Of a stretch of DNA of 64,000 bases, positions 55,931 to 64,000 are shown in pieces. The stretch is from Rutpela maculata. Taxonomy: Eukaryota; Arthropoda; Insecta; Coleoptera; Cerambycidae. A program made the translations under genes and the position numbers. The stretch spans positions 134,617,460-134,681,459 of the forward strand of contig OW386292.2 of NCBI GenBank assembly GCA_936432065.2, read 5' to 3'. How positions within the stretch are numbered: the stretch's first letter is position 1; each line of letters starts with the position of its first letter. A model generated the notes under the pieces. The model was not told the origin of the DNA, searched no databases, and saw only the letters and a list, made by a program, of their open reading frames with translations.

Positions 55931-56239
55931 GCAGCTTAGCCCACAAGAGAGAAGTGAATATTGCAATACAAACAATACATGAAAACATGTTTACCCTTTC
56001 ATAGTACGACATCAAATATTAATAAATAGTAGGTTGTCCCTGTTTAATTTAAATCTTGTTTTATCCCCCACCTCGTCCCACCTTATCATGCTCTGTCCCA
56101 CCTTATCGCACTGTGTCCCACTCACCCACTAATTACCTTTAATTAACCTTGGAGTACCCTTAATTACCGCCACCACTAATTACCCCCCAGCCACGCCCCC
56201 TGTGAAGAAAAAATTTCTAGTACTTTCGAGTAAATTTGG

Positions 56240-56690
56240 CGTACCTTCTAAAAGAATTGAAAACTTTTGAAAAAAATTCTCCATACGATATGCCACATCG
56301 GTGGTGGGGCTTGGTGGTAGGAGGCATGGTGGTGGTAACGCCAACAAATTTTTTGAGACCTTAGCTTCTCTTATAATATATACTAAATAATAATTTTATG
56401 GACTCTTGCTTGATCTACCTATTTACCTCAATTTACCCCCAACCCTTCAACGGAATAAGATTAAAATATAGCCTAGTTCCAGATTTCATTAAAATACATT
56501 GGTGTACCCAGATATCAAATCAATATCTTAAACGGTTCCAGAGTAATCGTGCGCATAAAAGAAGTTACAGACAAAATTTTTTTTTGCTGAAATTTAAAAT
56601 CGACGTTTCATGACATTTAACCCAATTTGAATAAAAGTTTTCAAAATTTTTTTTGTGTTACTCTACTTCCACTGGATGTGGAAGTAAAAG
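56240..56690. repeat. Dispersed repeat, copy 2 (ends in ACTTCCAC hairpin)
   Basis: Same order of words as 34620-35175, ending ACTTCCACTGGATGTGGAAG. It is shorter in the GT-rich part. The repeat lies in the C-D intergenic region, whereas copy 1 is in gene B intron 3. Confidence 0.75.
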
Positions 56691-56694
56691 GAGA

Positions 56695-56965
56695 TGTTAA
56701 TGATCTGGGAAACTACCGTGTCCTGTAAGCTTGCTATTTTTTTATCTTGAAAATTTTAGAATCACTAATATAAAACAGGTTATAGGTACAGTTTTCTAAA
56801 TAGTATCAACTTTTCAAATAATTTTCAATATGGTTTCGTAAGAGACAAATCTACAACAGCTCTTTTTAATTTTGTCAGTAAAATATTGAATGCCGATGGA
56901 CAATAAAATGCCTGCGGGTTGTTGCTGGATTTATCCAAGGCATTGGATACGTTAAATGTAGGTAA
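56695..56965 (+). pseudogene. LINE RT scrap
   Basis: Plus-strand pieces GDVNDLGNYRVL, then FQYGFVRDKSTTALFNFVSK, then LLLDLSKALDTLN correspond to RT blocks 2-4 of a non-LTR element. Frame shifts occur. No YxDD block follows. Confidence 0.65.
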
Positions 56966-57079
56966 TAACTTGACATGTTTGTATATTATTTTTCATCAGC
57001 TAGTGTATTTTGTCATATTATATTCGAGTTGTAATTTGTATCTTGTATTAATTTGTATCTTGTATTAATTTTATTATAT

Positions 57080-57558
57080 AGGGTGATTCGTGAGAGGTTC
57101 ATACTTTACCAAAAATAGAGAACAGTAAGGTGGTCTTAAATCCCCCTGCCAAAGCAGTCCCGTTTTCGAAATACAGGGTGTTTTATATTTTTTGAATTTA
57201 TTAAATTTCTTTTTCATTATCAAAATCAAAACCAATTCAATACCAAAAATTTTATAAACAGTACCTATGCAGACTCTTATTTTCTAGGAATAATTTAAAA
57301 ATATTTTTATTCTGGGTTCGGCCCTGAGATTTTATTGAGACTATAGGCATTTGATGGTAAATGACTACTGTAATCCAAATATAAAATTTTACTGGATTCC
57401 AATCACACATTACATATTACATATATAAGTATGGCGAAAAGAGAATTCTTCGAAGAAATATAAAACTACCCCCCCCCCCCCCCCTGTATTTCGAAAACGG
57501 GACCGCTTCAGCCATTATCCTATTTTTTGGTAAAGACCCTCTCCTCATGAATCACCAT
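57080..57558. mobile_element. Foldback MITE, about 480 bp
   Basis: Ends GGGTGATTCGTGAG and its inverse, followed inward by TTTACCAAAAATAG, CGGTTTTCGAAATACAGGG-type complementary words. A run of 16 C (57469-57484) lies at the inner edge of the right arm. Confidence 0.7.
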
Positions 57559-57559
57559 G

Positions 57560-58390
57560 TATATTTATATTATTACACCATATGAAATGTTTGTATCTTA
57601 GAATTTTTCTATTAATAAAGTATATTTCATTCTAAAAAACTGTTTTCATATATCCAGTACTCTTCACCCAGTTATTCAGAATATTACCTTACACCCTATA
57701 AATTCTACCCAATTCTTAAGTATTATAGTTGATAACCAACTAAAAGAACTTGCATATTGACTATGGCTAAAAAACTTAATAAAACGTTTTATTTAACATT
57801 TTACATAATATAAAAACATGAAAAATAAACTTGCCACAGATTCTTTAATGCTAGTGTATTACGCAAACTATCAGAAATCAGCTTGCTCAATTGGGTTGTT
57901 GATGAATTTTTAAATAACCTCACTTTATATCTAACGTTTCAACGTTTGTGGTTTGGTGAGAGTTGTGCTTTGTGATATTCGAAGTTTGTATACTTTGAAC
58001 AAAAATATATTTAACTGGGCGATTTTCTGCGTGTGTTTTAAGGAAATTTGATTCTAATTATGTATATTAATTATTATTATACGTTGAACACTGAAATTCA
58101 TAAGGAAATAAACTGAGTTTATTTATTTGTTTACCATCCAGGCAACGACCTTGTGACGTAGTGCAAATGTCCTGTTGTTGAGAATGGCACCCCTGCCCTA
58201 TTGATTGCTTGCAAAAAACATATGAGTGTGAAAGAGACAGATATGAGGGCAAGATGAGTGTTATGAATAACGTAAACCTGTTCTAAAAGGAACGTCAACT
58301 CGTACTTTCTACAATATAACTGGTACAGGATTTCACAGCCACCTCTATTTCCCATCTCTAATTTCTGCCGAAAGGTAGGAAGTTAGCTCC
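57560..58390. other. Intergenic before gene D, nothing recognised
   Basis: AT-rich sequence. Overlapping short frames at 58067-58355 on the minus strand have no recognisable features. Confidence 0.35.
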
Positions 58391-58634
58391 TTGCCTTTCT
58401 TGTATTTGAGAAAAGAAGAAGACATTCTGTGGCAAAAGCAATTCTTATTAACCTATTAAGGAAAGTGCAAATCGCTGAGTGGGAATTTAACAACCATCGG
58501 TTTAATACTGAGTGTTATTAAACCGACGTTAACAACGCGTTGCTAGGTATTATAAATAAATCGTTTTGTATGCTGAATGTTGTATATTATGTTTATTATT
58601 GTTTCCTCCAATGTGTTCCGCTTTGTTATAGGAA
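58391..58634 (+). promoter_or_regulatory. Conserved 5' block of gene D
   Basis: Shares GAAGAAGACATTCTG, TTATTAAACCGACGTT, AAATAAATCGTTTTGTATGC and AATGTGTTCCGC with genes A and C. The acceptor-like TTATAG ends 3 bases before the start codon. It is uninterrupted here, unlike in gene C. Confidence 0.5.
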
Positions 58635-58742
58635 ATGGGTACCCAAGAAAGAATGTGCGGGCTTTGCTTGAAAATATGTGATGACTTTAAAGCTGTAGAG
58701 GGACATATGAAAGACGTCTTGGATGTAGTTCTGCCAAAGATG
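58635..58742 (+). CDS. Gene D exon 1: first half of ZAD-like module 1
   Basis: Gene D exons seen are 58635-58742, 58864-59172 and 61185-61582. The finger exon must lie beyond 64000. This exon is 36 codons (MGTQERMCGLCLKICDD...LPKM) with the Cys pair C8/C11 and donor GTAAGT. Start context is GAAATGG. It is closest to genes A and C. Confidence 0.84.
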
Positions 58743-58863
58743 GTAAGTGTTGAACATAACGCTCAGTTATTATAACAGGAAAATATATGTGAAAATAAAT
58801 TTGATTCTCATCAATACATGTAACACATTTGGGCTGTCTGATACTTTCAACGGATTTTTTTAG

Positions 58864-59172
58864 GATTTAGCTGTGATACAGAATTTCGTGATCTGTACAG
58901 ACTGTACAAAAAAGCTTTTGAAATGTTTTGATTTTAAAGCAGCGTGTTTTTATACCTATGACTCTTTAATTCCATTCGTTAACGACAAAGATGTTAAACT
59001 GGATCTAAAAGACGTCCTTTTGAGGAACAATGAGAATGATACTGGTGTTCCAGAAGATCAAAAGATATGCGGATTTTGCATGGATCCAGTGAACAATTGT
59101 TCTGCTATATCCCTTGATGTTGAAGAGGGAGGCATATTGATGAAAATGATAGAAAAATGTCTTCCAGAATTG
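58864..59172 (+). CDS. Gene D exon 2: ZAD-like module 1 end, module 2 start
   Basis: 103 codons, phase 0 to 0 (acceptor ATTTTTTTAG, donor GTGTGT). VICTDC closes module 1. ICGFCMDPVNNC and a helix ending CLPEL open module 2. One spacer codon is missing compared with A and C, as in B. Confidence 0.85.
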
Positions 59173-59329
59173 GTGTGTATTGATATTTGTTATGTTAAAT
59201 GTAATTATTTTTAATACAAGATAGTTTGGGTAGAGACTTATTCAGATTCTTTAGTAGCTAAGTACTAAATACTGTGTTAAATGTAGTTATATCTTAATTA
59301 TAGAATGCCCAATAAAATTATTAGGTTTT

Positions 59330-60340
59330 TACAATCACCTTTATCTCGTTATTCTCGAATAATTCTTTATTGTTTCATGTACCAAAGACAGCTTAAATTT
59401 TTGCCTTGTTTTTTAGTCTTTGAAGTCATAAGGTTGACAAACAATACGTCTGTCACTTATTTCAAAAAGTCATACACAAGGTATGCAGTCATTCGTTCTT
59501 GGGGGTGATTCTGTCAAAAATATTTCAAAAATTTCATTTAAATATAGATCTGGAAATCCCTATTAAGAGTGCTAGGGCCTATCAACAATAAAAAAAAGAT
59601 GGTATATAAATGCATAATAAAAAGCAAACTTCGTAGTTGATCAGTGCTGAAAGAAGCGTTTTCAAATTACACGAGAGTGAGGCATCTTTATTTCATGTTT
59701 TTGAAGCCTGGGGAATGCATGTATTTCTTTAGGTTCATATTTTCCAAAAATGGTTGGTCCAAAAGTGTTGCAACAAGCAGAGAAGCTTTCTTGTTTATAG
59801 TTGACCAAGGAATCATATTCCAATAAGACAATTCCAAAAAATACGCATGGAAAAGTTGGTGGGTTATAGGGAAGCCTCCCTTCACATTTTGAACTTCCAT
59901 GATTAAATTTACTCTTGAAGGAAATCATAAAATAATAAACCTGAGATATTAAGTGAATTCCCAATTTTAGGTGTCTCCTTCAGAGGGCCCCGGTTCCTCT
60001 AATTACTGGATTCTGCACAACACAAGGCTGTCTGAAGGATGTATAATGGCAAAGCTTATTTAGTATTTGGGCTTGCCTATGTATGCTTTTTGGCACTTCT
60101 TTGGGCATTCCAATGTCACAACTTCAAACGATGGATGTCTTGAAGGATATACCGGCACTTGTACCAAGGATGTACCAAGATGCACCGGGATATCCTAAGT
60201 ATTACGAATAAGCATTCCCAGTATTTAGGCACCAATAAAAGAAGGGCGTTCTTAAACTTAAACTTTGACACTTATTCACTTGACAAAAAACTGCACTTTC
60301 ATTGGAGATCCGCAGCAGCACTGTTAAAAACATAACAAGT
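59330..60340. other. Gene D intron 2: no gene recognised
   Basis: 59465-59570 matches gene C intron 2. From 59630 to 60200, open frames occur on both strands, but no domain or splice-bounded exon is convincing. Confidence 0.35.
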
Positions 60341-60605
60341 GGGCATCTCAATGCATGACAACTTTTGATCCAGTGAGAAAAATTAACATCAATGTAGAAT
60401 ATAAATAGCAATAAATGTTTTGTATGTTTAATCTTTGAACGGCGACGGAAACGCCTAACGTGAACGGAAAATTTTGGGCATCTCGAATGAATGACAAACT
60501 TTGATCCAGTGGGAAACAACGTTAGCATCAATATAAATGACTAGCAGTGTTTTGTGTCTTTCATCTTTGAACAGGAACATCAACTCCATGTATAAATTGA
60601 CAGTA
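60341..60605. repeat. Two-copy tandem repeat, period about 135 bp
   Basis: GGGCATCTC(A/G)AATG(C/A)ATGACAA followed by TTTGATCCAGTG(A/G)GAAA occurs at 60341 and 60476. Each copy continues to AATCTTTGAAC/CATCTTTGAAC. Gene D intron 2. Confidence 0.75.
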
Positions 60606-61140
60606 AAGTATTATAAATCACGTTTCCCAATTGTCAAAAAAATAAACACTGTCACAAGCTTTAGAATAGTGTAAATCATATTAATTTTGTTACTAGACTT
60701 GTAGATTTAGGATAGTTTCTAGTCCTGATTATGATAAAATGTGTAAATTGTTTTAATAAAATAAGGGAAGATTGAAACTGGGGTTTTAATTTACAGATTT
60801 TCTTTCCTAGACTATGAATTTACGATAGTATAAGAGACATTTTATACTCAATGTATAATTTTCAATATTTATATGACCTCATGAGGCATTAGTCATTTTA
60901 GACAAAAATGTTGCACTAGTTAGTAAAGATATAAATTAAACAACTACTTAGCAAAAGTATGTAAAAAATTCCGTTTTTTCTCCATTATTGTAAATATGAT
61001 GTGTCCTGTGGCAACACTTCCCTTTAACTTGACTCAATAATATTTTACAGAGCTTATTTTTTCATCAACTTGAACCATTTGCAGGGATGGGAAATAAAAA
61101 ATTCAGAATTCGAAAACATCACATTTACAAAAACTATTTT
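60606..61140. other. Gene D intron 2, 3' part
   Basis: AT-rich, no repeat or exon recognised. The last 60 bp before exon 3 (TTTTCTTGCATGTTTTCA) resemble gene A. Confidence 0.35.
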
Positions 61141-61184
61141 TTCTTGCATGTTTTCAGTTTAAATATTTGCTTTTTATTTGTTAG

Positions 61185-61582
61185 GATATAAATATCATCA
61201 ACAAACCTGTTATCTGTGCACCCTGCCGTTGCTCTCTGGAAGAATGTTGTCATTTTGTGACGAACTATTTGACTGTAGAAGAAAAGATTAAGAAAGAATG
61301 CGAAGCTCCAGATATAGACAGTAAAGATCTATTAGAACTGAGCAGTTTGTTACTGACTACAACAAGACATGGAGCAATAAACGAGGTAGATACAGTTAAG
61401 GTAGAAAAACAATACTGCGAGCAAAGAGAAAATGCTGATGAAGGAGAAACTTGTAGCAAAAGTGCCATAGTTAAATTAGAACCAATGATTTGTGATGAGG
61501 GACACCTCGCTGATATGGAGAACCAAGAATTTTTAGTTAGCGAAAAAATTGAAATAAAGACAGACCCAGAAGAGTGCAACAG
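61185..61582 (+). CDS. Gene D exon 3: ZAD-like module 2 end and acidic linker
   Basis: Acceptor TTTGTTAG, donor GTAAAG; 398 nt, phase 0 to 2. It starts DINIINKPVICAPC, completing module 2. The acidic linker has VKVE, VKLE and IKTD sumoylation-like motifs and ends IEIKTDPEECNR. The following intron shares several hundred bases with gene A intron 3. Confidence 0.85.
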
Positions 61583-62321
61583 GTAAAGTTTACTTTTAAA
61601 TCTGAAATATTCATTGTCTCAAGTTTTCTTAACACACTCATTTATTTCATTTAGTTGGGAAACTAGTTAAATAACCTACTTCCATAACAAAATGTACAAA
61701 ATATTAAATATTAACTATGAAATGCAAAAGTCAAACAACAGGAAGGTCTGTATAGTAGGAAAGCCAAAATAAAATATCTATGCGATTTTTTTTTAACTGA
61801 TCGCATATTTTAATTCAGGATAGTAGAGAAGCCAATTGTCTTGTATAGAATTTTCTTCAGATTAAGCTGGGTTGTGACGACAACAAGCAAAACAAGGTCA
61901 ATAAGGTCTCGTGTATAGGAAAATGTCTGCAGTCGTGCTCTTTTTGTGTGGAGGGCGTAGTTATGACATCATTAAGATGGCATTGAAATGTTTATAAGTA
62001 GAGAAAGTATTTATTTTAAATGTTCAATATCTCATTAACTACGGCATTTATAGTGGAGTCAAAATAAATTTTGAACGAAATTGTTTCGCTGCAACAATTT
62101 TGTTTTAATTTGATATACTTATAATAACAAGTGCTATGAGTAGTTTTTAGATTAACATTGCTTATTGTATAATTTTAACAATTTATTTTTAAACACTGAA
62201 ATTTTCTGCTTTTCTTATTATCTCTGGTCTCTGGTCCTAGTAATCGTATCGTAAAAATTAAAAATTCCAAATTGTTCGCAATAATATTTCTAATAAGACT
62301 AGGCTCATTGGTCATTTGTTA

Positions 62322-64000
62322 GATAGATAGATAGATAGACAGTTTATTAGTTCATGTAAAAAAATAATACATTGCCCAGTAGGCGTTGAACAAGTCAAAA
62401 AAACAGAAAAAAAACACTAATAATACATATTTAACTACACACTAGGACTAAGACTATAAATGTATACTGTACTTTTACGAACATATAATAATTAAGATGC
62501 TAAAATGAGCTATATACAAAAACAGTAAAATCTATAAAAAAAATGTTAAAATTTGTTCTCATTGAAATATTCGTCAATAGTATAATAGGTCTTGTTTATT
62601 AGAAGGGTTTTCAGTTTATTTTTTAATACTTTTATTGGTTGAGTCTTAATATCATACGGTAACTTATTATATACTTTTATAATAGAGTAGGGTACATTTT
62701 TTTGGACATACATGAAATTTGGAACACCAGATCATGTTTATTTCTTGTGAGATGCACGTGTCTTCTTTCATAATTTTCAAACAAAGAACTATTTTCTGCT
62801 ACAAAAATGACTGCTTCATAGATGTAGAGGCTTATTAGAGTAAGTAATTTATTTTGATGAAATATTTGTTTACAGGATTCTGTCTGTCTCATATTTAGTA
62901 TATTTCTCAAGCATCTCTTCTGAAGAACAAAAATTTTATTTGCCTCAGAAGAGATACCCCAGAAAATAATGCCATATCGAAATCTTGACTGTATATAAGC
63001 GTGATATGCCATAAAAGCAGCTTCAGTATTAATGTTTAGAGAGATGACTTTAAGCGCATAGCAATAACTGGCCATATTTTGTGCCAATGAGTCAATGTGG
63101 GCTTTCCAATCTAGCCTTGTGTCTAGTTGTATTCCAAGAAAAGGCAGATTTTCATTTGATATGAGAGTATTATTTTTATTTATTATTGTCATATTATTAC
63201 CCTTTTGAATTGAGAAATTAATTACTTGAGTCTTGTCTTTATTTAATGTTAGGTTTAATGAGGTGAAATATTGTTCTAGTATATCTAAGGCTTTAACTAT
63301 ATTGTTTTGTATGTCTACTTCATCTCTCCCATTGAATATCAGTGTGCTATCATCGGCATACTGTATTAAATAATTATCGGTTATTGAAGCCAAGTCGTTT
63401 GTATATAAAATATATAATAAGGGGCCTAATATCGATCCCTGAGGCACACCTCGTTGTATTATTTTTTCTCAGATTTTAATAAATTTCCTGTCTCGTCTAC
63501 TTCAATTACACATTGCATTCGATTTGTTAAATATGAAGCTATTAATTTTTGTGCAGTGCTTCTGATACCATATTTTGTAATTTTATTTATTAATATATTG
63601 TGTTCTACACTGTCGAATGCTTTTGATAGATCTAAAGAAACAGCTACAGTAGTTTTCTTGCTGTTCATAGAGTCAATAACTTTACATAATGCTTGATAGA
63701 CAGCTCGCACAGTTGATTTTTTCTTTCGAAAGCCATTTTGTGTATCTGAAAGCAGACTATGTTTTTCCAGAAAATTTATTAATCTGTTATATTTTATTTT
63801 TTCAAATATTTTACTGATATTCGATAATAGCGCTATTGGTCTATAATTATTTAATTCATTTTTGTTACCCTTTTTATAGATTGCTTTGATAAGAGATGTT
63901 TTTAGACTTTCTGGGAAGATGCCAGTACTTAGAGATAGATTTATTATATATGATAGTGGATGAGATATTTCAGATGCTGTTGTTTTTAATAGCTTCACTG
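62322..64000 (-). mobile_element. LINE in gene D intron 3, continuing past the window edge
   Basis: Runs antisense. The 3' tail is the simple repeat TAGATAGATAGA at 62322-62339 (on the minus strand TCTA units), preceded by a 3'UTR of about 330 bp. The coding part extends to the right edge, and the endonuclease would lie outside. Confidence 0.8.
62677..63998 (-). pseudogene. LINE reverse transcriptase with a single visible frameshift
   Basis: The first frame (63998-63459) has SLIKAIYKKGNKNELNNYRP, NGFRKKKSTVRAVYQ and SLDLSKAFDSVEHNIL. It stops where an A-run near 63460 appears one base short. The next frame carries PQGSILGPLLYILYTNDL, the catalytic QYADDSTLIF, LGIQLDTRLDWKAHI and the C-terminal KRCLRNILNM. 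Apart from the homopolymer shift it looks young. It could also be a sequencing error. Confidence 0.85.

Noticed and set aside
59644..59964. Open frames on both strands as a hidden exon of gene D
   Set aside because: No domain, no splice consensus in the right phase, and not present in the paralogs.

Overview
The window looks like nuclear DNA of an insect. It is AT-rich, has intron-containing genes with GT..AG junctions, and is packed with non-LTR retrotransposons, Tc1/mariner, pogo-like and hAT-like DNA transposons and foldback elements. Its genes are ZAD plus C2H2 zinc-finger transcription factors, a class expanded in insects. A beetle or related holometabolous insect is possible, but the sequence alone does not settle the order.

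The backbone is a tandem cluster of four paralogous plus-strand genes, called A to D here, about 15-20 kb apart. Each has the same layout: a 36-codon exon 1, a 103-104-codon exon 2, an exon 3 of about 365-413 nt, and a long last exon with a zinc-finger array. A is 7099-17632 (about 574 aa, 8 fingers). B is 28486-36421 (about 547 aa, 9 fingers). C is 44067-53675 (about 845 aa, 17 fingers). D starts at 58635 and its finger exon lies beyond the right edge. All splice junctions keep frame (phase 0, 0, 2). The N-terminus carries two ZAD-like cysteine modules in a row, and each is split by a phase-0 intron at the same place, just after an LP-x-(M/L) motif. This suggests a double-ZAD architecture made by internal exon duplication, and it is the main finding. 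Exon 3 then gives an acidic linker with conserved sumoylation-like motifs. The fingers repeat every 31 residues with a long SEVTMY-type linker instead of TGEKP.

Layout: 1-6.9 kb holds an isolated terminal exon of an unidentified gene (3467-3573), three hAT-like non-autonomous elements (two of them nested) and a large foldback. 7.1-17.7 kb is gene A, with LINE pieces and a decayed transposon in intron 2. 17.7-28.4 kb is intergenic: a LINE split by a foldback that itself contains a TIR element, a mariner-type (DD41D) copy, a paired inverted MITE, a pogo-like element and a CTCF-like site. 28.5-36.6 kb is gene B, with a rearranged mariner in intron 2. 36.7-44 kb is intergenic: TIR elements, LINEs and a foldback with a SAP-like remnant. 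44-53.7 kb is gene C, with an internally deleted Gypsy-like element and a TIR element carrying tRNA-like modules in intron 3. 53.7-58.4 kb has decayed fingers, a transposase-like remnant, a 5S-derived SINE with target-site duplication and a LINE scrap. 58.6 kb to the end is gene D plus a LINE with one visible frameshift.

The four genes probably encode nuclear DNA-binding regulators that dimerise through ZADs and differ in target through finger number and helix residues. No CRISPR array, rRNA gene, bona fide tRNA gene or bacterial-type operon was found. Element boundaries are from reading by eye. Exon boundaries rest on frame, splice consensus and agreement among the paralogs.
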